Counted from the first letter of the stretch, positions 24,891-34,763 are shown. The stretch is DNA of 63,071 nucleotides from Lachnospiraceae bacterium UBA3310 (GCA_002361355.1 DESQ01000034.1:1-63071), one strand, 5' to 3'. Program-made: numbers and translations. Notes: a model not told the origin generated them from the sequence alone.

Positions 24891-25556
24891 TTAATATCCG
24901 GTCGCCTCTTCCTTCTTGATGATTTTAACGATACGGCTTGTGCCGAGGCGGTCTGCCCCCAGGGCAAGGAATTTCTCTGCATCCGCCATGGAGGAAATGC
25001 CACCCGCCGCCTTGATTTTCACATTCGGCCCTACATGTTTCGCAAACAGCTCCACATCCGCAAAGGTCGCCCCGCCAGTGGAAAATCCGGTGGATGTCTT
25101 GATATAGTCCGCGCCCGCGCGGGTCACAACCTCGCACATCTTAACCTTCTCCTCATCGGTCAGCAGGCAGGTCTCAATGATCACCTTCAAAATCTTTTCT
25201 CCACAGGCCGCTTTCAGGGTACGAATCTCCTCTTCCACCAGATCATATTTTTGATCCTTCACCCATCCGATATTGATCACCATATCAATCTCGGACGCGC
25301 CGTTTGCAATCGCATCCTTCGTCTCAAACTCCTTGACGGCGGTTGTCACATTTCCGTTGGGAAAGCCGATCACGGTACAGACTGGCATCTGATCCCCCAT
25401 ATATTCATGCGCCTGCTTCACATAGCAGGGCGGAATACAGATCGACGCCGTCTGATATTTGATCGCATCGTCGCAGATCTGCCTGATCTCCTCCCAGGTC
25501 GACGGCTGTAACAAAAGTGTATGGTCTACATGCTTTAAAATTTCATTCTTATCCAT
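24891..25556 (-). CDS. deoC: Deoxyribose-phosphate aldolase
   Basis: 221 residues, class I TIM-barrel aldolase cleaving 2-deoxyribose 5-phosphate to glyceraldehyde 3-phosphate and acetaldehyde. The N-terminal HVDHTLLLQPST, the proton-relay Lys in KVIIETCLL (about 121) and the Schiff-base Lys in DYIKTSTGFS (about 152) are visible, with KAAGGI near 183. ATG 25556 has an AAGGAGAAGG site. Gaps to udp upstream (38) and cdd downstream (25) are short. Confidence 0.95.
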   Translation of the reverse strand: MDKNEILKHVDHTLLLQPSTWEEIRQICDDAIKYQTASICIPPCYVKQAHEYMGDQMPVCTVIGFPNGNVTTAVKEFETKDAIANGASEIDMVINIGWVKDQKYDLVEEEIRTLKAACGEKILKVIIETCLLTDEEKVKMCEVVTRAGADYIKTSTGFSTGGATFADVELFAKHVGPNVKIKAAGGISSMADAEKFLALGADRLGTSRIVKIIKKEEATGY

Positions 25557-25594
25557 GCCCTTCTCCTTCTCTTTCCTCGAAAAATCCTGCTTAT

Positions 25595-26380
25595 TTACTT
25601 ACCGGACTCTATATCTTTCTTAATCAGTCCGCGAATCGCCTCCACTGCCACCTGAATGGCCATATCCGTATCGTGCACCACCGGATTCTCCAAACCAAGT
25701 TTTTCCCTCTCCTGATTTGCCACCACCAAAAAGCAGGAACCCACTCTCACATGAAGGGCGCTGGCCACGACAAACAATGCCGCCGACTCCATCTCGGAGG
25801 CGAGACATCCCAGCCGTTTCCACGCCTCCCATTTATTGAGAAGTTCGTAGCTTACCGGTTTTACCTCCGGTTCATGCTGTCCATAAAACGAATCCTTACA
25901 CTGTACCACACCCGTATGGAAAGGGTATCCTTTTTGGCCCGCCGCTTCCACCAGCGCATTTGTCACGGCAAGATCCGCCACCGCGGGAAATTCAATGGGT
26001 GCATACTCTCTGCTTGTGCCCTCCATACGGATCGCTCCCGTGGCAATCACAACGTCGCCGCTCTTCACTTCCGTCTGCATACCGCCGCAGGTGCCGATGC
26101 GGACAAAAGTATCCGCACCGCAGCGATACAGTTCTTCCATCGCAATGGAGGCTGACGGGCCGCCGATTCCTGTGGATGTCACGCTCACCTTCACGCCGTC
26201 CAGCGTTCCGGTGTAAGTAATATACTCTCTATTATCCGCAATCAACACCGGATTGTCAAAATACTGCGCAATCTTTACACATCTCTTCGGGTCGCCGGGC
26301 ATAATCACATAACGCCCCACCTCCCCCTGCGCCACCTGGATATGGTACTGCCTGCTCGCATCTTCCGAATAATTTTTCAT
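25595..26380 (-). CDS. udp: Uridine phosphorylase
   Basis: 261 residues of the PNP/UDP family. Phosphate-binding MPGDPKRC (about 27-34), the substrate loop RIGTCGGM (about 93-100), and QCKDSFYGQHEPE plus SEMESAALF near residue 195 point to uridine phosphorylase rather than purine nucleoside phosphorylase. It splits uridine or deoxyuridine into uracil and pentose 1-phosphate. ATG 26380 follows a GGAGG. It directly follows the permease genes, so imported pyrimidine nucleosides are the likely substrates. Confidence 0.92.
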   Translation of the reverse strand: MKNYSEDASRQYHIQVAQGEVGRYVIMPGDPKRCVKIAQYFDNPVLIADNREYITYTGTLDGVKVSVTSTGIGGPSASIAMEELYRCGADTFVRIGTCGGMQTEVKSGDVVIATGAIRMEGTSREYAPIEFPAVADLAVTNALVEAAGQKGYPFHTGVVQCKDSFYGQHEPEVKPVSYELLNKWEAWKRLGCLASEMESAALFVVASALHVRVGSCFLVVANQEREKLGLENPVVHDTDMAIQVAVEAIRGLIKKDIESGK

Positions 26381-26413
26381 TCTATACCAACCTCCTTCTT
26401 TTTTGTCGCCCGA

Positions 26414-27355
26414 TCACCTGGCCCCTTTGTCATAAGGAATCCCCTCTGCCTTCGGCGCCCTGGATTTCCCGGAAACAAACACCAGCACCGCCAGGGAAAT
26501 CATATAGGGAAGCATGTTGTAAATGGTGCTCGGCAATTTGAGCGCCACCAGTGCATCAAACCCGGTATATACATTGGACAGCGCGCGGAACAACCCAAAC
26601 AGGATCGCCGCCAACCCGATATTCACCGGTCTCCACTGGCCGAAAATCATGACCGCCAGCGCCAGAAAGCCGAAACCCGCCACACCGTTTTCAAACTTCC
26701 ACTCACTCACGCCTGCTGTGATATACACCAATCCGCCAAGTCCGCCCAGCGCACCGGAAATTAAAACCCCCGCATAGCGCATCTTATACACATTGATCCC
26801 CACGGAATCCGCCGCCTGCGGATGCTCGCCGCAGGCACAGAGCCTGAGGCCGAATCTCGTCTTATACAACACAATGTAAGAGGCAATCAACACAAGCAAT
26901 GCCACCAGCATAAACCAGTTAAACTCGAACTTTCCGATATTGACAATGAACGACCGCTTGGCCGCGCCATAGGCAACTGTCGAGGAAACGTTATCCACGC
27001 TTTCCGCTGTGTTGATCGCCCGCACCAGAACCACTGCCGCCGCCGGGCCTAGAAGGTTAAGCGCCGTTCCCACCAGCGTCTGATCCGCCTTAAACCGGAT
27101 TGCCGCAACCCCCAGCAGCAGGGAGAAGAGCATGCCGAGCAGGACGCTTGCAAGAATCACAAGCAAAATGACAAGCGGCGCCGCCATGCCTTCGGGGATA
27201 TACTTCATCATGAGCGCTCCCCCGAGGGCGCCGATCACCATGATTCCTTCCAGACCGATATTGATCACGCCGCTGTGCTCCGAGAAGCATCCGCCGAGTG
27301 CGACCAGCACAAGGACAGAAGCAAAAATCAACGTATACTGCATCAATAATAACAT
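26414..27355 (-). CDS. Nucleoside ABC transporter permease (YufQ/NupQ type)
   Basis: 313 residues with about eight to nine membrane helices, of the BPD_transp_2 family that serves BMP-type binding proteins. Signature segments are HSGVINIGLEGIMVIGALGG near residue 30 and ADSVGINVYKMRYAGVLISG near 195. ATG 27355 overlaps the stop of the other permease as TAATG, so the two are coupled. Together they form the membrane channel of the importer, powered by the ATPase encoded upstream. Confidence 0.92.
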   Translation of the reverse strand: MLLLMQYTLIFASVLVLVALGGCFSEHSGVINIGLEGIMVIGALGGALMMKYIPEGMAAPLVILLVILASVLLGMLFSLLLGVAAIRFKADQTLVGTALNLLGPAAAVVLVRAINTAESVDNVSSTVAYGAAKRSFIVNIGKFEFNWFMLVALLVLIASYIVLYKTRFGLRLCACGEHPQAADSVGINVYKMRYAGVLISGALGGLGGLVYITAGVSEWKFENGVAGFGFLALAVMIFGQWRPVNIGLAAILFGLFRALSNVYTGFDALVALKLPSTIYNMLPYMISLAVLVFVSGKSRAPKAEGIPYDKGAR

Positions 27356-28494
27356 TATGCTTCCCCTCCTTTCTGTTCTTCCCTGTCCCGCTTTTCCTCT
27401 CTCTTGTCCAGGAACCGGTTCAGCCACAGTTTAAAGAAGAGTACGAAACCGCACAGATAAATGATAAACGCGGAAATCAAATCGGATATCTGGGTGCAGT
27501 ACATGGTCTTATCCACATAAGTGCCGCCGCTCGTAATGTGCTGAATAAAATACGAAGAAAAAACCGTCCCGATGGGATGCAAACCGCCGAGGAAAGCCGC
27601 CGCAATCCCATTAAATCCCATGGCAGGAACCGAGGTCTGCTGCACCATCCACTGTTCAATCCCCGTCAGGTAAAAAATACCTGCGCCGAAACCTGCCAGC
27701 CCGCCGGAAATCATCATGGTCAGAATCATATTTCTCTTTTCCCGCATACCGCAGTATTTCGCCGCCTGTTTGTTCAATCCTGTGGCTTTCAGTTCATAGC
27801 CGAATTTTGTCTTCTCCAGCACCACCCACACGGCAACCGCCATAACCACACTGAGCAAAAGTCCCAGCGTCACAAACTCATTGTCGGAGAAAAGTTTATC
27901 CAGTCCCAGATTCGGAAGCAGCGCGCTCTTGTTCGTACTGGACAGCGATTTCGTGTACGGCGTGGACTGTTCTTTTACCTGCGACAGCAGCATGTTGACA
28001 CAATACAGCCCGATCCAGTTCAACATAATGCAGGAGATAACCTCATTGACATTAAAATACGCCTTGAGCGCTCCGGAAAGCCCGCCAACCAGCGCCGCAA
28101 CCAAAATTGCCGCGATCAGGCATACATACCATGGCATTCCACCGGCGAGGGCAAGATAGAGGCAGGCTCCCACGCCCACCACATACTGTCCCGCCGCGCC
28201 AATATTAAAAAGCCCCACCTTGTAGGCAAACAGTACGGACAGGGAACACATCAGAAGCGCCGATGCTTTTACCAGTGTCGTCCCGAAATATTTCTTTGCC
28301 GCCACTGCGCTGGGATAATAGAGGAAATTCTTCATAATCGCAAGAATCGCTTCCCCCGCGCCGCCCGGATTGATAATCAGCAAAACGATATAGCCCACCA
28401 GAAGGCCGAGAACAATACAAAGAAGCGATGCCAGAATCGTCTGCACGCCATCGTTTCTCAAAAAATGCTCCTTCTTATCGGAATCATGACGCAT
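27355..28494 (-). CDS. Nucleoside ABC transporter permease (YufP/NupP type)
   Basis: 379 residues with multiple membrane helices. The family signature LFNIGAAGQYVVGVGA and a second-half segment AMGFNGIAAAFLGGLHPIG are clear. ATG 28494 has GGAGG eight bases upstream and overlaps the ATPase gene by 11 bases; the in-frame extension to 28569 is not needed. The C-terminus ends in a charged cytoplasmic tail (DKREEKRDREEQKGGEA). Confidence 0.92.
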   Translation of the reverse strand: MRHDSDKKEHFLRNDGVQTILASLLCIVLGLLVGYIVLLIINPGGAGEAILAIMKNFLYYPSAVAAKKYFGTTLVKASALLMCSLSVLFAYKVGLFNIGAAGQYVVGVGACLYLALAGGMPWYVCLIAAILVAALVGGLSGALKAYFNVNEVISCIMLNWIGLYCVNMLLSQVKEQSTPYTKSLSSTNKSALLPNLGLDKLFSDNEFVTLGLLLSVVMAVAVWVVLEKTKFGYELKATGLNKQAAKYCGMREKRNMILTMMISGGLAGFGAGIFYLTGIEQWMVQQTSVPAMGFNGIAAAFLGGLHPIGTVFSSYFIQHITSGGTYVDKTMYCTQISDLISAFIIYLCGFVLFFKLWLNRFLDKREEKRDREEQKGGEA

Positions 28495-30028
28495 GTCCGT
28501 CCGCCTCCTTTCTTCCGGAACCTGCCATGTAAAGACCAAGCTCCTCCACAGTGACCTTCTTCGGATCAAATTCTCCTACAATCTCGCCCTCATACATGAC
28601 GAGAATGCGATCCGATACATTCATAACCTCATCCAGCTCCAGACTGACCAGAAGAACGCCCTTACCCGCATCCCTCTGTGCTACAAGCTGTTTATGAATA
28701 TACTCGATGGCGCCCACATCTAATCCTCTTGTGGGCTGTACCGCAATCAAAAGCTCCGGATTTTTGTCGATTTCGCGGGCCACGATCGCCTTCTGCTGAT
28801 TACCGCCGGACATTGACCGTGCCTTTGTAATTGCACCCTGCCCTGAACGGATATCATACTGCCCGATCAATTTGTTGGCGTAGTCCCTTATTTCTTTTCG
28901 TTTCAGGAAACCGGCCTTACTCGTAAACTGCGGTTCAAAATACCTTTGCAGGACAATGTTGTCTTCCAGAGAATAATCGAGCACCAGGCCATGTTTATGT
29001 CTGTCCTCCGGAATATGGCTCATGCCCGAAGTGAGCCTCTCCCTGATGGATGCATGGGTGATGTCTTTTCCGTTCATGGTGATTGTACCGCCCTTTAACG
29101 GCTCTAATCCTGACAGGCCATAGACAAATTCCGTCTGCCCGTTGCCGTCGATTCCGGCGATACAGACGATCTCTCCCCTGCGCACTTGAAGGGACACATT
29201 GTTTACGGCATTGTTTTTATGCCGCTTCGAACCAACAGTCATACCCCTGATATCCAGAACAACCTCGCCAGGACTGGCAGGCTTTTTCTCCACCACAAAA
29301 TTGACATCCCTTCCGACCATCATTGCGGAAAGTTTTTCCGGGTTCGTGTCGCTGATCTCCACAGTCCCTATGTACTTTCCTTTTCTGAGTACGCTGCAGC
29401 GATCCGCCACCTGCATGATCTCCGCCAGTTTGTGGGTGATAAAGAGAATGCTCTTACCCTCCGCCGCCAGATTCTTCATGATTGTCATGAGTTCCTGAAT
29501 TTCCTGCGGCGTCAGCACCGCCGTCGGCTCGTCAAAAATAAGGATTTCGTTGTCGCGGTACAACATTTTCAGAATCTCCGTCCTCTGCTGCATACCCACG
29601 GTGATATCCTCGATCAGTGCATCAGGATCTACAAAAAGACCGTATTTCTCAGACAACTCCATCACTTTTTTCTTTGCTTCCTCTTTTTGGAGAAATCCCC
29701 CCTTGGTCGTCTCCACCCCCAAAATGATATTGTCGAGAACGCTGAAACATTCTACCAGTTTAAAATGCTGATGCACCATACCGATCCCCAGATCGTTCGC
29801 GTCGTTCGGATCATTGATCGTCACCTTTTTTCCGTCCTTGCGAATCTCGCCCTCCTCCGGCTGATACAGCCCAAAGAGCACGCTCATCAAGGTCGATTTC
29901 CCCGCGCCGTTCTCCCCCAGAAGGGCGTGAATCTCACCTTTTTTTAGTTGCAGCGTGATGTTGTCGTTCGCCACAATTCCCGGAAACCTTTTCGTGATGT
30001 TCAGCATCTCGATCGCATACTCGGCCAT
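28484..30028 (-). CDS. Nucleoside ABC transporter ATP-binding protein (YufO/NupO type)
   Basis: 514 residues with two ABC domains in tandem. The first has Walker A GENGAGKST (about 38-46) and LIFDEPTAVLTP; the second has a degenerate Walker A (GIDGNGQTEF) and a normal signature (SGGNQQKAIVARE). This asymmetry is usual for sugar and nucleoside ABC ATPases of this type. ATG 30028 follows GAGGAGG. It is separated from the bmp gene by 176 bases holding two hairpins, which probably lower expression relative to the binding protein. Confidence 0.93.
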   Translation of the reverse strand: MAEYAIEMLNITKRFPGIVANDNITLQLKKGEIHALLGENGAGKSTLMSVLFGLYQPEEGEIRKDGKKVTINDPNDANDLGIGMVHQHFKLVECFSVLDNIILGVETTKGGFLQKEEAKKKVMELSEKYGLFVDPDALIEDITVGMQQRTEILKMLYRDNEILIFDEPTAVLTPQEIQELMTIMKNLAAEGKSILFITHKLAEIMQVADRCSVLRKGKYIGTVEISDTNPEKLSAMMVGRDVNFVVEKKPASPGEVVLDIRGMTVGSKRHKNNAVNNVSLQVRRGEIVCIAGIDGNGQTEFVYGLSGLEPLKGGTITMNGKDITHASIRERLTSGMSHIPEDRHKHGLVLDYSLEDNIVLQRYFEPQFTSKAGFLKRKEIRDYANKLIGQYDIRSGQGAITKARSMSGGNQQKAIVAREIDKNPELLIAVQPTRGLDVGAIEYIHKQLVAQRDAGKGVLLVSLELDEVMNVSDRILVMYEGEIVGEFDPKKVTVEELGLYMAGSGRKEADGHAS

Positions 30029-30064
30029 CCCCACTACCTCCTCTCTCAATCTTCTCCTTTGATC

Positions 30065-30187
30065 GGGCAGGGAAAATTTTCTCCCTGCCCGCCGCGCGGG
30101 GTGCGCGCTGCAAAGCAGCAATATACTTTACGCACCCCTGTGCATAAAACGGAGGGAGCATCTTGCAAATGCAAATCCGCTCCCTCC
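30065..30187 (-). promoter_or_regulatory. Intercistronic hairpins between binding-protein and ATPase genes
   Basis: GGAGGGAGC (30151-30159) pairs with GCTCCCTCC (30179-30187), followed on the minus strand by GTTTT only. A second hairpin pairs GGGCAGGGA (30065-30073) with TCCCTGCCC (30082-30090). They look like a leaky terminator plus an RNA-stabilising stem that would let the binding protein be made in excess. Confidence 0.5.
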
Positions 30188-30204
30188 ATTTCCATAACTG
30201 TTTA

Positions 30205-31497
30205 TTATTTGATACTGCCGTAATCAGTCACTTTAACATCGGTTGACGGCATAGCCGAAATATCATTGGAAATCTTCACGTTACCGCTATAGATTTCTTT
30301 GACAAGCGCCTTGTAATCATCCTGGGTAAACCCGTCGCCCCACTGGGTACTTTCCATAGGAAGCTGTACGAAGTTTTCCTCCGGATTTTCAGACACCATG
30401 CCAAGGTTGTCAATCTTTCCTGCAAACTCGCTCCACTTTCCGTCTCTGATACCGTCAAGCGTCGTATTCACTGTTGCGGAAAGTCCTTTCATCGCCGATG
30501 TGACCGTCAGGCCCTCCTTGTTCGCATCAATAACCGGCGCCTGATCGGAATCCACGCCGATCACCTTGCCGTCTGTCTTCACCGCCGCTTCAGCCGCGGA
30601 GGTATAGATGCCGCCGCCGCAGGCAAATACTACTTCCACACCCTTTGTGCCATACCAGGTATCCATCGCCGCCGTGATATCCGCGTCGCCGTAAAACTGT
30701 CCACCGCAGACATACTCGACTTCCACTTCTCCCTCAATGCCAAGCTCCTTGGCCGCATCGTTGATACCCTGCACATAACCGTATCCGAAACGGGTAACCG
30801 CAGGTACGGACATGCCTCCCAGGAATCCAAGATGCCTATATCCCAGCTTTACCGCCGCATACCCTGCCATATATCCGGAAATCTCCTCCTGATAGGTACA
30901 AGTATACACGTTGTCCGTATTGTAGTAATCCGCCACGTTCCAGTTATCGGGGTTATAATCGTATCCCTCTCCGACGCCCTTCTCACAGATATCGCCTGCG
31001 CCTACATCCAGCGCAATAAACTTAACATCCGGATACATCTTTGACTGCGTAACAACAGCCGCCGCAAACATATAACCCGGCATTACGATCACGTTCGCGC
31101 CGCCCGCTACCGCCTGGTCAACACTGGCATTTCTCGCCTCGTCGGAATCGCTGTCCGGTTTATAATAAGTAAACTGGGCGCCGTTGCTCTCCGCCCACGC
31201 CTTACAGGACTCGTAAGTTGTCTGGTTAAAACTCTGGTCGGTAATATCGCCCGAATCCGTGATCATGGCGATGTTCATATCAGAACCGGTTGACCCGGCA
31301 GCCTCCGCTTCTCCTGTGGACTCATCGGAACCGGCTGCTTCACCAGCCTCCCCGGATTCCTCAGAAGCAGCCGCTTCATTCGTCTCTGCCGCTGCATCTC
31401 CAGCCGGCTGCCCACCGTCAGCCGCGCCGCCGCCGCATGCCGCCAATGAAAATACCATTGTGGCCGCAAGCATCATTGCGATTACTCTTTTTTTCAT
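30205..31497 (-). CDS. BMP-family nucleoside-binding lipoprotein
   Basis: 430 residues. A lipoprotein signal (MKKRVIAMMLAATMVFSLAAC, cut before Cys21 when lipidated) is followed by an Ala/Gly/Glu-rich low-complexity spacer of about 50 residues and a periplasmic-binding fold of the BMP/PnrA group (IAMITDSGDITDQSFNQ near residue 80, then GVDSDQAPVI near 310). In Gram-positive bacteria it is tethered outside the membrane and hands nucleosides to the permeases encoded downstream. It is first in the operon, behind a promoter and a palindromic operator. Confidence 0.93.
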   Translation of the reverse strand: MKKRVIAMMLAATMVFSLAACGGGAADGGQPAGDAAAETNEAAASEESGEAGEAAGSDESTGEAEAAGSTGSDMNIAMITDSGDITDQSFNQTTYESCKAWAESNGAQFTYYKPDSDSDEARNASVDQAVAGGANVIVMPGYMFAAAVVTQSKMYPDVKFIALDVGAGDICEKGVGEGYDYNPDNWNVADYYNTDNVYTCTYQEEISGYMAGYAAVKLGYRHLGFLGGMSVPAVTRFGYGYVQGINDAAKELGIEGEVEVEYVCGGQFYGDADITAAMDTWYGTKGVEVVFACGGGIYTSAAEAAVKTDGKVIGVDSDQAPVIDANKEGLTVTSAMKGLSATVNTTLDGIRDGKWSEFAGKIDNLGMVSENPEENFVQLPMESTQWGDGFTQDDYKALVKEIYSGNVKISNDISAMPSTDVKVTDYGSIK

Positions 31498-31523
31498 AGT
31501 ATTTTTCCTCCTCTTTTCTCTTG

Positions 31524-31540
31524 ATCACGATTATCGTGAT
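31524..31540. promoter_or_regulatory. Palindromic operator before the nucleoside operon
   Basis: ATCACGAT T ATCGTGAT is a perfect 8-1-8 palindrome just downstream of the -10 of the bmp promoter, where a bound repressor would block elongation or initiation. No regulator gene is adjacent, so the binding protein is unknown. Confidence 0.6.
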
Positions 31541-31550
31541 ACATGACTCC

Positions 31551-31579
31551 ATTATAGGACACCTGTCCTTTTTTGTAAA
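31551..31579 (-). promoter_or_regulatory. Promoter of the nucleoside uptake operon
   Basis: Minus-strand TTTACA (31574-31579) and TATAAT (31551-31556) with a 17-base spacer. It is the only strong promoter seen ahead of the run from the lipoprotein to rlmD. Confidence 0.75.
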
Positions 31580-31672
31580 TCAAATTCGTGGGGCAATCCT
31601 CATATCCTGACAAAAACTTTCATAGTAATTGCCGCACATTTATGATAAAATGAGCGGTAGTAAGGAGCGCAT

Positions 31673-34045
31673 ATGAACGAGAAAGTATTACGGGTTTTAG
31701 AATATCACAAAATCATAGATCAACTGACGCAGAAGGCGACCTCCGAGCCGGGCAAAAAACTGGCGGCCGCTCTGCTTCCCATGACAGATCCAGATGAAAT
31801 ACAAAAAGCGCAGACACAGACCGCGGACGCTCTTGGCCGTCTTTTCAGCAAAGGCTCTACTTCCTTTGGCAGTAATAAAGATCTCGGCATGAGTTTAAAA
31901 TCTCTGGAGGTTGGAAGCGTTTTGTCCATTGCAGAACTTCTTCGCATCGCTTCCTTCCTGGAGAATGTGAACCGCGTCAAGACCTACGGGCGCAGAGAGC
32001 GGGACGACGCTGCCGAAGACTCGCTGGACGTGTGGTTTGACACCCTTGAACCGCTTACACCTCTCGCAAACGAGATAAACAGGTGCATCCTCTCCGAGGA
32101 GGAGATCGCCGATGACGCAAGTCCTGCCCTGAAACATATCCGCCGCAGCATGACGGTCACCAACGACAGAATCCATTCGCAGTTAAATTCCATGATAAAC
32201 GGCTCTCTGCGCACCTATCTGCAGGATGCCGTGGTCACCATGCGGGACAATCGCTATTGCATCCCCGTGAAAGCGGAATACAAAAGTCAGGTGCCGGGTA
32301 TGATCCACGACCAGTCCTCCACCGGCTCCACCTTTTTCATTGAGCCGTCTGCGGTAGTAAACCTGAACAATGAATTAAAGGAATTATCTATCCGGGAGAA
32401 AGAAGAAATCGAGGCGGTTCTTGCCTCCTTAAGCGCGCAGGCAGCGGCTTATACCAGGGAGCTTTCCACAGACCAGGAGGCCATGACGAATCTGGACTTT
32501 GTCTTTGCCAAAGCGGCGCTTGCCATGGAGCAGAACGCCACCATGCCGCTCTTTAACACAGAACATCAGATCCATATCCGCAAAGGGCGTCATCCCCTCA
32601 TTGACAAAAAGAAGGTCGTGCCTGTAGACATTTTATTGGGCGTCGACTTTGACCTGCTTATCATCACCGGCCCCAACACGGGCGGCAAAACCGTTGCCTT
32701 AAAGACCGTGGGGCTTTTGTCCCTGATGGGACAGGCGGGATTGCATATTCCCGCCATGGATCGCTCGCAGCTCTCCATCTTTCGGGAAATCTATGCGGAC
32801 ATCGGCGACGAACAGAGCATTGAACAGAGCCTTTCGACCTTTTCCTCCCACATGACCAGTATTGTGTCCATTTTGCAGGAGGCGGACGAGGATTCTCTCT
32901 GTCTTTTCGATGAGTTGGGCGCAGGGACAGACCCTACCGAGGGCGCGGCGTTAGCGATTTCTGTTCTGGATCATCTGCACGGCAGGGGCATCCGCACCAT
33001 GGCGACCACACACTACAGCGAGTTGAAGGTTTACGCCCTCTCCACGCCCTTTGTGGAAAACGCCTGCTGTGAATTTGACGTGGAGACACTGCGACCCACT
33101 TACCGTCTTCTGATCGGTATACCCGGCAAGAGCAACGCCTTTGCGATCTCCGCAAGACTGGGGCTGCCGGATCACATCATCGAGGACGCTAAGAAACACA
33201 TTTCGCAGGATAAGGAAAGTTTTGAGGATTTACTCGCCAATCTGGAAAACAGCCGCCTCACCATCGAGAAAGAACAGGCACAGATCGAGGCCTATAAGCG
33301 GGAGGTTCAGGCATTAAAGGAACGTCTGGAATCCAAGCAGGAAAAGATCGCCCAGTCCCGCGACCGCATCATAAGAGAGGCAAACGAGGAAGCCCGCGAA
33401 ATTCTGCAAAATGCGAAGGATCTGGCGGACGAAACCATCCGCACCTTCCAGAAGGCTGGAAATGCTTCCATAAAAGACCTGGAAAAATCCCGCCGCAGGG
33501 TGAGCGAAAAAATTTCAGAGAAAAACGAAAAGTTAGCCCTGAAAGCCGACAAACCTACCCATAAAGTGTTAAAGCCGAACCAGATCAGGCTGGGCGACAG
33601 CGTGAAAGTGGTTTCCATGGGATTAAAGGGAACTGTCAGTTCCCTTCCCGACAAAAACGGCAGGCTTTTTGTACAGTGCGGCATTATCCGCTCCCAGGTT
33701 TCCTTAAACGATCTGGTTTTGCTGGAAGAGGAGACGGTGAGCACGGCCAAAATGCAGAGAAGCTCCTCCGGCAAACTCAAAATGTCCAAGTCCTACTCCG
33801 TCTCCACGGAGATCAATCTTCTCGGCAAGACGGTGGACGAAGCGCTCTCCGAGTTGGATAAATATCTGGACGACGCCTATCTGGCACATCTTCCCAGCGT
33901 CCGTATTGTACACGGCAAGGGAACAGGCGCGCTGCGAAAAGCTGTACAGACTTACCTGCGCAAAAACAAGACCATTAAGAGTTTCCGTCTGGGAGAATTT
34001 GGAGAGGGCGACGCCGGCGTTACCATCGCGGAATTTAAAGATTGA
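31673..34045 (+). CDS. mutS2: MutS2 ATPase/endonuclease
   Basis: 790 residues, normal length. MutS-type core and clamp domains are followed by an ABC ATPase with Walker A TGPNTGGKT (about 329-337) and Walker B CLFDELGAGTDPTEGA near 420, a long coiled coil (about 520-640), a KOW-like segment and a C-terminal Smr nuclease domain (EINLLGKTVDEAL, then VHGKGTGALR). MutS2 suppresses recombination in some bacteria and acts on collided ribosomes in others. ATG 31673 has an AAGGAG site. It is divergent from the nucleoside operon and followed ten bases later by the response regulator. Confidence 0.95.
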   Translation: MNEKVLRVLEYHKIIDQLTQKATSEPGKKLAAALLPMTDPDEIQKAQTQTADALGRLFSKGSTSFGSNKDLGMSLKSLEVGSVLSIAELLRIASFLENVNRVKTYGRRERDDAAEDSLDVWFDTLEPLTPLANEINRCILSEEEIADDASPALKHIRRSMTVTNDRIHSQLNSMINGSLRTYLQDAVVTMRDNRYCIPVKAEYKSQVPGMIHDQSSTGSTFFIEPSAVVNLNNELKELSIREKEEIEAVLASLSAQAAAYTRELSTDQEAMTNLDFVFAKAALAMEQNATMPLFNTEHQIHIRKGRHPLIDKKKVVPVDILLGVDFDLLIITGPNTGGKTVALKTVGLLSLMGQAGLHIPAMDRSQLSIFREIYADIGDEQSIEQSLSTFSSHMTSIVSILQEADEDSLCLFDELGAGTDPTEGAALAISVLDHLHGRGIRTMATTHYSELKVYALSTPFVENACCEFDVETLRPTYRLLIGIPGKSNAFAISARLGLPDHIIEDAKKHISQDKESFEDLLANLENSRLTIEKEQAQIEAYKREVQALKERLESKQEKIAQSRDRIIREANEEAREILQNAKDLADETIRTFQKAGNASIKDLEKSRRRVSEKISEKNEKLALKADKPTHKVLKPNQIRLGDSVKVVSMGLKGTVSSLPDKNGRLFVQCGIIRSQVSLNDLVLLEEETVSTAKMQRSSSGKLKMSKSYSVSTEINLLGKTVDEALSELDKYLDDAYLAHLPSVRIVHGKGTGALRKAVQTYLRKNKTIKSFRLGEFGEGDAGVTIAEFKD

Positions 34046-34055
34046 GGAGGATATC

Positions 34056-34763
34056 ATGGTAAACAAACAAAAAATTTTAATTGTGGACGACGATGATAAT
34101 ATTGCGGAGCTGATTTCCCTCTATCTGACGAAGGAATGCTTCGAGACAATGATTGCAAGCGACGGGGAATCCGCCCTGAGCGCGGTGGACAGTTTCGAGC
34201 CAAACCTTATGCTTCTCGACCTGATGCTCCCGGGGATCGACGGCTATCAGGTCTGCCGCGAAGTGCGTTCAAAGTCATCGCTCCCCATCATCATGCTCTC
34301 CGCTAAAGGCGAAGTCTTTGACAAAGTGCTGGGCTTAGAGCTTGGGGCGGACGATTACATGGAAAAGCCCTTTGACTCAAAAGAGCTGGTAGCCCGCGTC
34401 AAGGCAGTGTTGCGCCGCTATAAACCGGCAGTGGCAGAACCGAAAAACGCCGACGTTAAGAGCGTGGAATATCCGGATCTGATCATTAACCAGACCAACT
34501 ACTCCGTTATTTACATGGGCAAAACCATTGATATGCCCCCCAAGGAGCTGGAGCTTCTCTATTTTCTGGCTTCTTCGCCCAACCATGTCTTTTCCAGGGA
34601 ACAGCTTCTGGATCAGATCTGGGGCTATGAGTACATCGGAGACAGCCGCACGGTGGATGTCCATGTCAAGCGGCTCCGCGAAAAGATAAACGATCACGAA
34701 AGCTGGCGTATCGCTACCATCTGGGGTGTCGGCTACAAATTTGAGACTAAGGGGAATCCATGA
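34056..34763 (+). CDS. OmpR/PhoB-type response regulator
   Basis: 235 residues. The receiver domain has the acidic pocket (DDDD at 11-14), the phosphorylated Asp55 (LLDLMLPG) and Lys near 105 (YMEKPFD). A winged-helix DNA-binding domain ends VDVHVKRLREKIND and TIWGVGYKF. ATG 34056 follows GAGGAGG; the frame is open further up inside mutS2 but without a start site. The stop overlaps the kinase ATG by four bases. The stimulus cannot be inferred. Confidence 0.93.
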   Translation: MVNKQKILIVDDDDNIAELISLYLTKECFETMIASDGESALSAVDSFEPNLMLLDLMLPGIDGYQVCREVRSKSSLPIIMLSAKGEVFDKVLGLELGADDYMEKPFDSKELVARVKAVLRRYKPAVAEPKNADVKSVEYPDLIINQTNYSVIYMGKTIDMPPKELELLYFLASSPNHVFSREQLLDQIWGYEYIGDSRTVDVHVKRLREKINDHESWRIATIWGVGYKFETKGNP

